A stretch of 64,000 nt of DNA from Polyangiaceae bacterium (GTDB lineage Bacteria; Myxococcota_A; Polyangia; Polyangiales; Polyangiaceae). Where the stretch lies: assembly GCA_015075635.1 (NCBI GenBank), contig JABTUA010000001.1, forward strand, positions 124,001 through 188,000. Direction: 5' to 3'. Under the pieces are notes generated by a model, which did not search any database, was not told where the DNA came from, and was given only the letters and a program-made list of their open reading frames with translations. Positions 1-7,701 of the stretch are shown piece by piece. The translations under genes were made by a program, and so were the position numbers. Every line of letters begins with the position of its first letter. The stretch's first letter is position 1.

Positions 1-183
1 CTGGCGCGCGTGCAGGATCTGCTCGATGCGGGCGATGTCCTTCCGCGTCTTGCGGAGAACGCTCGTGTCCTCGAGCTGGTTCACGTAGTTCTTCATGCGG
101 CTCCCGAAGAGATCCTTCTTGAGCTGTTTCATCAGCTCGGACAGGTCCTCCGTGGTGCGCTCCGTGAGCTCTTTCGCCTTCAT
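1..183 (-). CDS. rpmC: 50S ribosomal protein L29, 3' end cut by window
   Basis: L29 sits on the 50S surface at the peptide exit tunnel and contacts L23. The reading frame from 183 begins [14 protein letters not shown] and continues as a Lys/Glu-rich two-helix protein to RKDIARIEQILHARQ at base 1. This is the L29 pattern (start with KxxEL, C-terminal IARIxT/QIL). Sixty-one codons are visible and L29 is usually 60-70 residues, so only a few residues plus the stop are missing. The ATG overlaps the rplP stop by one base (positions 181-185 read ATGTGA in part), so translation is probably coupled. rpsQ is expected next, outside the window. Confidence 0.93.
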   Translation of the reverse strand, partial: MKAKELTERTTEDLSELMKQLKKDLFGSRMKNYVNQLEDTSVLRKTRKDIARIEQILHARQ

Positions 184-596
184 CACAGGTCTCCTCGCAC
201 GAGCACGCGCGTTTCGATGGGGAGCTTGGCCGAGGCCAAGGCGAACGCGTCGCGGGCCTCCTTCTCGGTGACGCCGGAGATCTCGAACAGCACCCGGCCG
301 GGCTTGACCACCGCGACCCAGCCCTCGACGCCGCCCTTGCCGCTACCCATGCGGACCTCGAGGGGCTTCTTGGTGATGGGCTTGTCCGGGAAGACGCGGA
401 TCCAGAGCTTGCCGGCGCGCTTCACGTGGCGCTGGATGGCCATGCGGCCCGCCTCGATCTGGCGGCCCGTGATCCAGGCGTTGTCCATGGACTGGAGCGC
501 GAAGTCACCGAAGGAGACGTCGCTGCCGCGCCAGGCGACGCCGCGGTTACGACCCTTCTGCTGCTTGCGGAACTTGGTTCGCTTGGGTTGGAGCAT
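183..596 (-). CDS. rplP: 50S ribosomal protein L16
   Basis: L16 helps organise the A-site tRNA region of the 50S subunit. The protein is 137 residues, the normal family length. It starts [19 protein letters not shown] and carries the conserved core segments [14 protein letters not shown] and [14 protein letters not shown], followed by [14 protein letters not shown]. It lies 6 bp after rpsC and touches rpmC, in the standard S3-L16-L29 order. Nothing unusual is visible. Confidence 0.97.
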   Translation of the reverse strand: MLQPKRTKFRKQQKGRNRGVAWRGSDVSFGDFALQSMDNAWITGRQIEAGRMAIQRHVKRAGKLWIRVFPDKPITKKPLEVRMGSGKGGVEGWVAVVKPGRVLFEISGVTEKEARDAFALASAKLPIETRVLVRGDL

Positions 597-602
597 GACT
601 CG

Positions 603-1295
603 TCACTCCGGAATGCGGCGGGCCTTGCGCTGCAAGACCTCGCCCTTGAAGATCCAGACCTTCACGCCGATTACGCCGTAAGTGGTGCGCGCCTCGGCCA
701 GACCGAAGTCCACGTCCGCGCGCAGCGTGTGCAGCGGGACGCGGCCCTCGCGGTAGGTCTCGACGCGACCCATCTCGGCGCCGCCCAGGCGACCCGCACA
801 GCGGATGCGCACGCCCTTGGCGCCGAACTTCATCGCGGTGGTCAGCGCCTTCTTCATGGCGCGACGGAAGGCGATGCGGCGTTCGAGCTGGGTCGCGACG
901 TTCTCGGCGACGAGCTGCGCGTTGGTCTCCGCCTTGCGCACCTCCTGCACGTCGATGAAGACCTCGTTGTCGGTGAACGACTGCACGCCGGGGAACTTCG
1001 TCTCACCCTTGACGGCAGAGTCCATGTTGCCGCTCTTCAGGATCTCGATGCCCTTGCCGCCCTTGCCGATCACCATGCCGGGACGCGCGGTGTAGACGAT
1101 GACCTTCGCCTTGTTGGCCGCACGCTCGACCTCCACGCTCGCCACGTTGGCGTTGTAGAGGTAGTCCTTGACCGCGCGCTTGATGCGCAGATCTTCGTGC
1201 AGCCACTTCTGGTACTGGCCGTCCTCGTACCACTTGCTCGTCCAGGTCTTGATGACCCCGAGCCGGAAGCCATACGGATGAGTCTTTTGTCCCAT
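603..1295 (-). CDS. rpsC: 30S ribosomal protein S3 with an enlarged KH loop
   Basis: S3 forms part of the mRNA entry site of the 30S subunit. The 230-residue protein starts [18 protein letters not shown]. It has the type II KH domain with its [12 protein letters not shown] loop (about residues 72-84) and the C-terminal domain SGRLGGAE-like segment (here [11 protein letters not shown]), then [16 protein letters not shown]. Compared from memory with E. coli S3, about 15 extra residues lie between the GKGG helix and the FIDVQEVRK strand (about residues 88-110, with [16 protein letters not shown]). The gene lies between rplV and rplP in canonical order. Confidence 0.97.
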   Translation of the reverse strand: MGQKTHPYGFRLGVIKTWTSKWYEDGQYQKWLHEDLRIKRAVKDYLYNANVASVEVERAANKAKVIVYTARPGMVIGKGGKGIEILKSGNMDSAVKGETKFPGVQSFTDNEVFIDVQEVRKAETNAQLVAENVATQLERRIAFRRAMKKALTTAMKFGAKGVRIRCAGRLGGAEMGRVETYREGRVPLHTLRADVDFGLAEARTTYGVIGVKVWIFKGEVLQRKARRIPE

Positions 1296-1316
1296 GCTGG
1301 TTCTCGTCCTGGTGGT

Positions 1317-1658
1317 TCAGCGCGCGTCGAGCTCGATGCGGATGTGGCTCACGCCTTTTTCGATGCGGGTCGCGCGGCCCATCGCGCGGGGACGCCAGCG
1401 GCGCATGTGGCCGGTCGAGGCCTTGTCGGCGCTGGCGTGGCTCACGTAGAGCGCGTCCACGTCCACGTCGGGGCGCTTGACCTTCGCGTTGGCGATGGCG
1501 CTCGCGAGCAGCTTCTTGACCACGGGGGACGCGGCCTTGGGCACGAAGTCGAGCAACTGGAGCGCTTCCGCGGCGTCGCGACCGCGCACCAAGTTGATGA
1601 TCACGCGCGCCTTGCGCACGCTGATTCGCTGGTAGTTGGCACTTGCTCGGCTGATCAT
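1317..1658 (-). CDS. rplV: 50S ribosomal protein L22
   Basis: L22 lines the nascent peptide exit tunnel. The 113-residue product begins MISRASANYQRISVRKARVI and contains the L22 signature NLVRGRDAAEAL and the C-terminal hairpin region with HMRRWRPRAMGRATRIEKG. I chose the ATG at 1658 because AGGAG lies at good spacing just upstream (complement of about 1666-1670) and gives the usual family length; a longer frame reaches 1727. This is the first gene of the detached half of the S10 operon. rpsS, which should directly precede it, is 4.9 kb away beyond a plus-strand gene block, so rplV needs its own promoter. Confidence 0.96.
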   Translation of the reverse strand: MISRASANYQRISVRKARVIINLVRGRDAAEALQLLDFVPKAASPVVKKLLASAIANAKVKRPDVDVDALYVSHASADKASTGHMRRWRPRAMGRATRIEKGVSHIRIELDAR

Positions 1659-2042
1659 CGACTCGACTCCTGACAGCCCCCCGGTCGGGGGCAGCTCACG
1701 AGAGGGAGCTTCTCCAGCGCACCCCACGGTGCGGGGATGAAGAAGCTGCTAGCCTTCCGGGAGCGCGGGGAGCGCCCCCCGTTCGGCACCTTCGCGTGGG
1801 TGTTGGGTGGCCCACTGGATAAGGACGAACGTCGAGCCGAGTGGCCCGAAAAAGGGGAGGCGCTAAGTAGCAGAGCGGTCCCCCCTGCGCAAGCCCCGTG
1901 ATTTCGGGCGGATACTGAATGAAAGCTCAGGGTCCCCCGCGGAAATACTTGGGGATGGCCGTGTAGGGCCTGACGTACAATCACGTCAAACGATGAGTCT
2001 GCCCCCTCGGGCTTTCGGGGGGCCCATATGGAGGCTTGAATA
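1659..2042. other. Divergent intergenic region rplV / lipoprotein
   Basis: This 384-bp gap holds the upstream regions of rplV (minus) and of the lipoprotein gene (plus). A G/C stem-loop (1678-1691, CCCCC pairing with GGGGG) lies just upstream of the rplV ribosome binding site. A second (2001-2006 with 2018-2023) lies in the leader of the lipoprotein gene, followed by its GGAGG at 2030-2034. A TACAAT hexamer at 1976-1981 could be the plus-strand -10, but no matching -35 is at normal spacing. I see no coding potential. Confidence 0.5.
1864..1892 (-). promoter_or_regulatory. Possible sigma70-like promoter for rplV-rpsC-rplP-rpmC
   Basis: On the minus strand TTGCGC (1887-1892) and TACTTA (1864-1869) are separated by 17 bp. 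Both boxes are weak matches to consensus. It is listed because the split of the S10 operon requires a promoter for the rplV half, and this is the best-spaced pair I can see. It sits about 200 bp upstream of rplV. Confidence 0.25.
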
Positions 2043-2774
2043 ATGCGGATCCAGGTCGAGAAGTTCCTGGCCTTGACGGCCTTGCTCGCGGCGGGCTCGG
2101 TGATGAGCGTCGGCTGCGTAACGGAAGACACCGAGACCAATACCGACGCGGGCATCGCCGGCGGCGGCGGAGCGGGCGGCTCGACCGGTGGAGCGGCCGG
2201 GGCGGCCGGGAGCGGCGGCGTGGCCGGAGCGGCGGGCGGCGGCGGCGTGGCTGGTGCGGCCGGCGGCGGCGGCACCGCGGGCTCGGACGGCGGCGACGCC
2301 GAAGCATGTCTTGGCGACACCGGGACCGAGATCGCGGACTGCACGCAGCTCCCCTACGCAGCCACGACCTGCGGGGACGCTGGCGCGGAGGGCGGGCTCA
2401 GCCCACTGGGCTACGAGCTGTGCGTGTGGACGCGGGGCTACGGCAAGCTGGGGCTCCAGCAGCCCATGTGGGACTGCCTCAACGCGATCACGACCGCAAA
2501 CGCCTGCGACGACGCCACGGCCCAGAAGTGTCTCGATGACCTCGCGCCCAAGGCCTGCGAGCTGGGCCCGCTGCCGGACGGCGACGGCGGAACCTACGAC
2601 CTGTGCAAGAGCGTTGCGGCGTCGTGTACGGGCTCCACCGGTGTCACGGAGGCCGAGTGCGCCGCCGTGATCAACGCGACGAGCGCTGGCGCGGCCGACG
2701 CCATCTGGAACTGCTACGAAGCTGGCTCCGGCGCCTGCGCGGACGACTTCTGGCAGTGTGTGGGGCTACCGTAA
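2043..2774 (+). CDS. Secreted lipoprotein with Gly/Ala-rich linker, function unknown
   Basis: The 243-residue product has a lipoprotein signal peptide (basic start MRIQVEK, hydrophobic stretch, lipobox SVGC at about residues 22-25). A low-complexity Gly/Ala/Ser/Val linker follows (about 39-78), then a Cys-containing globular domain with about 14 Cys. This architecture is very common in myxobacterial outer-membrane or surface lipoproteins. The ATG is supported by GGAGG 8 bp upstream. The protein resembles, in Cys spacing and style, the lipoprotein at 5814-6470 at the other end of the same inserted block, but I cannot call homology by eye. A terminator-like hairpin follows the stop. No function is recognised. 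Confidence 0.85.
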   Translation: MRIQVEKFLALTALLAAGSVMSVGCVTEDTETNTDAGIAGGGGAGGSTGGAAGAAGSGGVAGAAGGGGVAGAAGGGGTAGSDGGDAEACLGDTGTEIADCTQLPYAATTCGDAGAEGGLSPLGYELCVWTRGYGKLGLQQPMWDCLNAITTANACDDATAQKCLDDLAPKACELGPLPDGDGGTYDLCKSVAASCTGSTGVTEAECAAVINATSAGAADAIWNCYEAGSGACADDFWQCVGLP

Positions 2775-2797
2775 CGAACCGACTAGCGTGACGCGCC

Positions 2798-2826
2798 AAA
2801 CGGGCCTCCTCTACGGGGGCCCGTTT
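2798..2826 (+). terminator. Rho-independent-type hairpin after the lipoprotein gene
   Basis: AAACGGGCC (2798-2806) pairs perfectly with GGCCCGTTT (2818-2826) across an 11-nt loop, 24 bp after the stop at 2774. The stem ends in TTT, and T-rich sequence continues. It separates the lipoprotein transcript from the Mur ligase operon that starts at 2854. Confidence 0.65.
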
Positions 2827-2853
2827 CGCTTCGTGGTGGTACCGTCTCCATCG

Positions 2854-4077
2854 ATGACCGAGCTGGTCCGCCCAACCCCGGCGCCGTTCCCGTGGGCAGA
2901 CCCCTTCTTCACGCTGGGCGTGACCGGCACCAACGGCAAGACCTCGACCACGCTCCTGCTCGGCGCGGCGCTCGCTGCGACGGGGCGCCCGATCCTGGTC
3001 GAGACCACCCTGGGCTACACGCTCAGCGGCCGCCCGCTGGAGGTCCCGCGCACGCTCGAGGGGTACCTCCGGGCGTTCGAGCAGGCCTCGCGAGAGGGCT
3101 GCCGGGACGCCGCCATCGAGGTGACCAGTCAGGCCTTGGCGCAGGGCTACGCCAAACGCTGGCGCTTCGATCTGGGCGTGTTCACCAACCTGTCGCGCGA
3201 TCACCTGTCGCAGCACGGCTCCTGGGAGCACTACTTGGCGAGCAAGGCCCAGCTCTTCGTGCACCTGGCGCCGGGACGCAGCGCGGTGCTGAACGCCGCG
3301 GACGAGAGCGCGCTCTTGGTGGACCAGGTCACGCCGCCGGACGTGAAGCGGCTCTGGTACGCGGTGCCGTCCCGCGGCCCGCTGCTCCGAGACGCTGACC
3401 TCGTCGCGCGGGACGTCAGCATCTCCGCGGCCGGGACGCGCGTCGAGCTCGAGCCATCGTCGCTCGCGGAAGCGCTCGGCGGAAACCTGCACACCCAGCT
3501 CATCGGCCAGGTCTTCGCGGAGAACGCCCTGGCTGCCGCGGCGGGCGCGCTGGCTGCCGGCGTGGACGCCGCGGCGGTGGCGCGCGGCATCGCCGACTGC
3601 CCGGGAGTACCCGGGCGCTTCGAGCTGGTCGCTCGTGAGCCAGTCGTGGTCGCCGTGGACTACGCCCACACACCGGATGCGCTCGGGCGCACCGCGGACA
3701 CGGCGCGAGCGCTCGCCGGCAAGGCTCGGGTGATCGTCGTGTTCGGCGCGGGCGGCGGGGCGGACCCCGAGAAGCGAGAGCCGATGGGGCGCGCAGTGGG
3801 CGAACGCGCCGACGTCGCCATCGTGACGACGGACAACCCGCGCCGGGAAGATCCCAAGCTGATCGCCAAGGCCTTGGTGCGGGGCGCGCAGCGCGGCGGC
3901 CGAGCCTACGTCGTCACGGAGCTGGACCGGCGCGCCGCGATCCGTCAGGCCCTGGAGCGCGCCAAGCCCGGCGACGTGGTGGTGATCGCCGGCAAGGGTC
4001 ACGAGCAGGGTCAGGTCATCGGCGACGAGACGCTGCCGTTCTCGGACGTCGAGGAAGCCGGGAAGGCCCTCGGATGA
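2854..4077 (+). CDS. Mur ligase family protein (MurE-like) lacking the N-terminal UDP-binding domain
   Basis: The 407-residue protein has the central and C-terminal domains of an ATP-dependent Mur ligase. The P-loop TGTNGKTS has Lys29, followed by AIEVTSQAL, FTNLSRDHL, FAENALAAAAGA, PGRFE, DYAHTPDAL (Asp269), DNPRREDP (Asp327) and AGKGHEQ. The DNPR and AGKGHE motifs are those of MurE, where DNPR contacts meso-diaminopimelate. A true MurE is about 480-500 residues with roughly 100 residues before the P-loop; here there are only about 22, so the UDP-MurNAc-dipeptide binding domain is missing. The ATG at 2854 has no clear Shine-Dalgarno; an in-frame upstream start would cross the terminator. It overlaps the next gene by ATGA. 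I infer amide-bond formation between an unidentified peptide acceptor and a diamino acid or peptide; a canonical murE role is unlikely. Confidence 0.85.
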   Translation: MTELVRPTPAPFPWADPFFTLGVTGTNGKTSTTLLLGAALAATGRPILVETTLGYTLSGRPLEVPRTLEGYLRAFEQASREGCRDAAIEVTSQALAQGYAKRWRFDLGVFTNLSRDHLSQHGSWEHYLASKAQLFVHLAPGRSAVLNAADESALLVDQVTPPDVKRLWYAVPSRGPLLRDADLVARDVSISAAGTRVELEPSSLAEALGGNLHTQLIGQVFAENALAAAAGALAAGVDAAAVARGIADCPGVPGRFELVAREPVVVAVDYAHTPDALGRTADTARALAGKARVIVVFGAGGGADPEKREPMGRAVGERADVAIVTTDNPRREDPKLIAKALVRGAQRGGRAYVVTELDRRAAIRQALERAKPGDVVVIAGKGHEQGQVIGDETLPFSDVEEAGKALG

Positions 4078-5009
4078 GCAGTCGCGCGCCGGAGAAGGCG
4101 CTCGTCGCCGCAGAGCGCGCGGTCGGCGAGCTCCGCCGCGAGCTGGAGCGCGCCTACGGCTGGACTCGGCTGGAGGTCCAGCTCGCGCTCGGGTCCCACG
4201 AGACTGGCCTGATCGCCCGGGGCACCGTGGTCGTGCCGCGCGTGGCGCGCCGGCTGCGCGCAGCGCTCCTCGACGCCGTGCCGGAGGGCTGGGCGGTGGA
4301 CACGAGCGGCGTGCTTCCGCTCGAGACCGGGGACTGGCACGGCATGGGCGACGAGGTCACTCCCCTCTGGCAGAGGCATCCCTCCCGCGGGCGCGCGCTC
4401 TCGACCGAGCTCCTGCTGGAGGACGGCCCCGTGGAGCTGCTCGCGAAGCACCAGGACGCGAGCCTGGTGCGCTGCATGGACGGCAGCGTCGGCTGGATCG
4501 AGCGCGAGCCGACGGGCCACGTCCCGGCACCGCGCATCGATGCCGCCCGCGGCACCGCCGACGCCGTGGTCGCGGCGGCGCGGGTCTTCCTCGACGTGCC
4601 CTATCGCCTGGGCGGCGCCACCAGCGCGGGCATCGACTGTTCAGCGCTGTTGTCCCGGGCGTTCGCCCGCGGCTTTGGCGTGCGCTTGCCGCGCCACTCG
4701 ACGGATCAGCTCGTGGCCACCGTGTCGCTGGGACACGCGCCAGAGCAGACCGGAGATCTCGTGTTCGCCTGGACGGAGCGCGAGGGACCGTGCCACGTCG
4801 GCGTGGTCGTCGAGGGCAGCCCGATGACGGTGATCCACGCCTCCCTCAGCCGAAAGCGCGTGGTCGAGGACACCCTCGATCGCTTCCTCTGGGGGGCCGA
4901 GCGCAGCGAGGCCGCGACCCTCGGCCGGGTGCTCGACTACCACGCGAAGAACGTCGGTCGCTCGAGCCTCGAGCTGCCGAGCGAGGAGGCGGAAGTTGAC
5001 GCTGACTGA
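4074..5009 (+). CDS. NlpC/P60 cysteine peptidase, cytoplasmic, YkfC-like
   Basis: The 311-residue protein has an N-terminal half that looks like SH3-type domains (VSRVxDGSVGWIERE-style segment near residues 130-145) and a C-terminal NlpC/P60 domain. The catalytic Cys189 is in GIDCSALLSRAF, the His241 in CHVGVVV and a third polar residue is His255 in VIHAS. The family cleaves gamma-D-glutamyl-diamino-acid bonds in murein peptides. There is no signal peptide or membrane segment, which in this family points to cytosolic turnover of imported muropeptides, as in YkfC. The gene overlaps the Mur ligase stop by 4 bp and the following hydrolase start by 14 bp, so the three proteins are very probably made together. 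Confidence 0.87.
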   Translation: MSSRAPEKALVAAERAVGELRRELERAYGWTRLEVQLALGSHETGLIARGTVVVPRVARRLRAALLDAVPEGWAVDTSGVLPLETGDWHGMGDEVTPLWQRHPSRGRALSTELLLEDGPVELLAKHQDASLVRCMDGSVGWIEREPTGHVPAPRIDAARGTADAVVAAARVFLDVPYRLGGATSAGIDCSALLSRAFARGFGVRLPRHSTDQLVATVSLGHAPEQTGDLVFAWTEREGPCHVGVVVEGSPMTVIHASLSRKRVVEDTLDRFLWGAERSEAATLGRVLDYHAKNVGRSSLELPSEEAEVDAD

Positions 5010-5817
5010 GCGGCTCGAAGAGCTGTGCCGGAGGTTCGCCGGCGTGGCCGGTTTCGCCGCACTGCACCTGGACAGCGGCGAGAGCCTCGGGATCCGCGCG
5101 GAAGAGTCTTTCCCGACCGCGAGCGCCATCAAGGTGTTCGTGCTGCACACGCTGTTCGCGAAGGCCGCCGCCGGCGAGCTCTCGCTGGAAGAGCGCAGGA
5201 CGCTGCCGAGCGAGCGCACCCTCGGCTCCGGCGTGCTCCTGCACCTGGGCCCCGGCCTCGCGCCCAGCCTGGGCGACCTGGCCACGCTGATGATGATGGT
5301 CTCCGACAACCTGGCGACCAACCTGCTCATCGACGAGCTCGGCGTGGCGGCGATCAACGCGCAGATCCGCGCGGCTGGCCTCGGCCACACGTCGCTCCGC
5401 GGTCGCATCGACTTTTCGCGGCTGTCGTCCGACAAGACCGCCCTCGGCGTCTCCACGCCGGCCGACCTCGCGCGCTACTTCGCGCGATTGCGCAAGGGCG
5501 AGCTGCTCGGCTCGCCCTGGGCCGAGCGCCTCCTCGACGTGATGCGCATCCAGAAGTACATCGAGCCGCTCCGGCGCCAGCTGCCCGCTGATCCCTACGC
5601 GCGGGAGTTCGGCGAGCCCGAGCCGGTCTGGGTCGCGAGCAAGACCGGCAGCCTGTCCGGCGTGCGCTCGGAGGCAGGCCTCGTTCACACGCCGAAGGCC
5701 GAGTGGTCCATCGCCGTGATGACCAGAGACGTGCGCGACACCCGCGTCACCAGCGACAACGAGGCGCTGCGCTTGATCGCCGAGGTGAGCCGGGCGGTGT
5801 ACGACGCTTGGGGTTAG
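4996..5817 (+). CDS. Class A beta-lactamase-fold serine hydrolase without signal peptide or Glu166
   Basis: The 273-residue product starts at a TTG inside the previous gene. It shows all three penicillin-recognising motifs: SxxK as Ser43-Ala-Ile-Lys46, SDN at 103-105 and KTG at 216-218. There is no export signal. Aligning the omega-loop region (LRGRIDFSRLSSDKTALG, about 134-151) with TEM-type enzymes places Phe140 where the deacylating Glu166 should be, so efficient beta-lactam hydrolysis is unlikely. A murein-peptide peptidase or carboxypeptidase role in the cytosol fits the neighbours better. The stop overlaps the stop of the convergent lipoprotein gene by 4 bp. Family assignment is firm; substrate is inference. 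Confidence 0.86.
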   Translation: MTLTERLEELCRRFAGVAGFAALHLDSGESLGIRAEESFPTASAIKVFVLHTLFAKAAAGELSLEERRTLPSERTLGSGVLLHLGPGLAPSLGDLATLMMMVSDNLATNLLIDELGVAAINAQIRAAGLGHTSLRGRIDFSRLSSDKTALGVSTPADLARYFARLRKGELLGSPWAERLLDVMRIQKYIEPLRRQLPADPYAREFGEPEPVWVASKTGSLSGVRSEAGLVHTPKAEWSIAVMTRDVRDTRVTSDNEALRLIAEVSRAVYDAWG

Positions 5818-6470
5818 CGCCGCGGTGGCAACTCGAACGCGGCCGGAGACGGCACGAGCCTCGGCTCGGCGAGCGTGAACGTTCCCCAGGGCACGACCAC
5901 GTCCGCAGACGGCGAGCTCGACAGCACCTTGATCACGCCGCTGCAGCTCGGCGGGGCCTGCTGGCCGCAGGCGAGCGTGCCGAGATCCGCGAGGCACTGG
6001 TCGGCCGTCGGCGAGAGCCCCACACCCGCGTTGCAGGTCGAGGCCAGCTCCACGGCCACCTGAGCCTCGCAGCCCGCCTGGTCGCTCGTCTCCTTGCAGC
6101 GCACGCCGAACTTGCACACCGCGCGCGCGAATTCCTGGCAGTACGCGCCGACCGGCGCCGGATCGTTGATCTGCTTGCACTCCTCCGGCACCGTGAACGG
6201 CGTCGGGCAGGTGGCCGCGCTCAGCGTGCCGATGCAGGTCTGCATCGTGGCGTCGTCCTTGCAGAACAGGCTCTGGTAGAGCTCGTCGCAGTCCGCGCGG
6301 GCCTGAGCCTGGCACTTGTCGGCGACGAAGTCGCACATCGAGTCCTGCCAGGCGGAACAGGTCGAGGAGCGCTTGGACGCGTAGTTGCTGCCACCCCCGC
6401 CGTCGCCGCTGCTCGAGCCGGAGCAGGCCAGAAGTAGCAAGCCGACGAGCCCGAGTGCCGCGCGAGTCAT
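5814..6470 (-). CDS. Cys-rich lipoprotein, function unknown
   Basis: The 218-residue protein begins MTRAALGLVGLLLLACSGSS, a textbook lipoprotein signal with lipobox LLAC. A short Ser/Gly linker leads into a domain with regularly spaced Cys, such as CSAWQDSMCDFVADKC, CKFGVRC and CLADLGTLAC. This resembles the alpha-helical Cys-pair domains frequent in myxobacterial lipoproteins. I used the ATG at 6470; the frame stays open to 6788, but that would run through rpsS. It lies between rpsS and the plus-strand murein operon and shares its orientation with rpsS, but the hairpin at 6504-6544 separates them. Confidence 0.82.
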   Translation of the reverse strand: MTRAALGLVGLLLLACSGSSSGDGGGGSNYASKRSSTCSAWQDSMCDFVADKCQAQARADCDELYQSLFCKDDATMQTCIGTLSAATCPTPFTVPEECKQINDPAPVGAYCQEFARAVCKFGVRCKETSDQAGCEAQVAVELASTCNAGVGLSPTADQCLADLGTLACGQQAPPSCSGVIKVLSSSPSADVVVPWGTFTLAEPRLVPSPAAFELPPRR

Positions 6471-6503
6471 GCCGACAGGGTACGCCCGCCGGGGCACAAA
6501 CGC

Positions 6504-6544
6504 GAAACGCGAGCCGTCCCCCGAGAGGGAGGCTCGCGTTCGCG
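6504..6544 (-). terminator. Strong hairpin ending the rpsL-rpsS transcription unit
   Basis: AACGCGAGCC (6506-6515) pairs perfectly with GGCTCGCGTT (6531-6540). The stem extends outward by about four more pairs with a one-base bulge, and inward through TCCC/GGGA. It starts 15 bp after the rpsS stop on the minus strand. No long T-tract follows, so it could also be a 3' stabiliser. Its position supports a real transcript end at the point where the S10 operon is interrupted. Confidence 0.6.
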
Positions 6545-6558
6545 GTCGGCCGGCCCGA

Positions 6559-6864
6559 TCAGGCCTTGCCGGTGCGCGGATTCGTCTTCTTGGCTCCGCC
6601 CTTCTTGTCGCCGGCGTGACCGTGGAAGGTCCGAGTCGGCGCGAACTCGCCGTACTTGTGACCGACCATGTTCTCGGTGACGAAGACGGGCACGAACTTG
6701 CGACCGTTGTGGACGGCGAAGGTGAGCCCGATGGCCTCGGGGTAGATGGTGGAGCGGCGCGACCAGGTCTTGATGACCTTCTTGCCACCGGAGGCGGCCG
6801 CCTCCTGGATCTTCTTCAGCAGGTGGCCGTCACAGAACGGACCCTTCTTGATGCTGCGTGCCAT
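6559..6864 (-). CDS. rpsS: 30S ribosomal protein S19
   Basis: S19 sits in the 30S head and contacts S13. The 101-residue product starts [19 protein letters not shown] and contains [39 protein letters not shown] in conserved form, ending in a basic tail with TNPRTGKA. It follows rplB by 3 bp. Normally rplV would come next; instead a hairpin and a lipoprotein gene follow. Confidence 0.97.
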   Translation of the reverse strand: MARSIKKGPFCDGHLLKKIQEAAASGGKKVIKTWSRRSTIYPEAIGLTFAVHNGRKFVPVFVTENMVGHKYGEFAPTRTFHGHAGDKKGGAKKTNPRTGKA

Positions 6865-6867
6865 CTA

Positions 6868-7698
6868 TCAGCCCTTTGCCTTCCGGCGCTTCACGATCAT
6901 GTTGTCCGTACGCTTGTTGTTGCGCGTCTTGAGTCCCTTGGACAGCTGTCCCCAGGGCGAGCACGGGTGACGACCACCGCTGGTGCGACCTTCGCCGCCG
7001 CCCATCGGGTGATCGACGGGGTTCATGGTCACGCCGCGGTTGTGCGGGCGCTTGCCCAGCCAGCGCGTGCGGCCGGCCTTGCCGAGCTTCACGTTCTGGT
7101 GATCCAGGTTCGAGACCTGACCCACCGTGGCGCGGCACTCGACGTGGATCTTGCGCACCTCGCCGCTCGGCAGCTTCACCTGGGCGTAGGAGCCGTCCTT
7201 TCCCATGAGCTGCGCGGCGACGCCGGCGGAGCGCACGAGCTGGCCGCCCTTGCCCTTCCGCATCTCGATGTTGTGGATGGTCGTTCCCGCCGGGATGACG
7301 CCGAGGGGCAGGCAGTTACCGGGACGAATGTCCGCGTTCCTGCTCGACACCACGCTGTCACCCTGCTTGAGCCCGTCCGGCGCCAAGATGTAGCGCTTGT
7401 CGCCGTCCACGTAGTGGAGCAGGGCGATGCGCGCCGTGCGGTTCGGGTCGTACTCGATGTGGGCGACCTTGGCCGGCACGCCGATCTTGGCGCGCTTCCA
7501 GTCGATGACTCGGTACTGCTGCTTGTGCCCGCCGCCACGGAAGCGGCTGGTGATGCGCCCGGAGTTGTTGCGGGCTCCGGTGCGGCTCTTGGGCTCGCAC
7601 AGCTTCTTGAGCGGCCTGTCGGTCGTGAGCTCCTTGAAGTCGCTCACCGTGTAAAAGCGGCGTCCCGCGGACGTCGGCTTGAATGCTCGGATGCCCAT
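6868..7698 (-). CDS. rplB: 50S ribosomal protein L2
   Basis: L2 is needed for subunit association and peptidyl-transferase activity. The 276-residue protein starts [20 protein letters not shown]. It carries the RNA-binding segment [18 protein letters not shown] and the C-terminal motif [13 protein letters not shown] with the conserved His. Length and order (after rplW, before rpsS, with gaps of a few bases) are standard. Confidence 0.98.
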   Translation of the reverse strand: MGIRAFKPTSAGRRFYTVSDFKELTTDRPLKKLCEPKSRTGARNNSGRITSRFRGGGHKQQYRVIDWKRAKIGVPAKVAHIEYDPNRTARIALLHYVDGDKRYILAPDGLKQGDSVVSSRNADIRPGNCLPLGVIPAGTTIHNIEMRKGKGGQLVRSAGVAAQLMGKDGSYAQVKLPSGEVRKIHVECRATVGQVSNLDHQNVKLGKAGRTRWLGKRPHNRGVTMNPVDHPMGGGEGRTSGGRHPCSPWGQLSKGLKTRNNKRTDNMIVKRRKAKG

Positions 7699-7701
7699 GG
7701 C

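Noticed and set aside
1655..2344. Pro/Ala-rich minus-strand frame overlapping the lipoprotein gene
   Set aside because: It is the complement of the Gly/Ala linker of the plus-strand lipoprotein, with no conserved feature.
2758..2853. A longer N-terminus for the Mur ligase starting at 2758
   Set aside because: It would overlap the lipoprotein stop and run through the terminator hairpin at 2798-2826, and it adds no recognisable domain.
4996..5817. Annotation as a beta-lactamase resistance gene
   Set aside because: No signal peptide and no Glu166 equivalent; the neighbours point to murein peptides.
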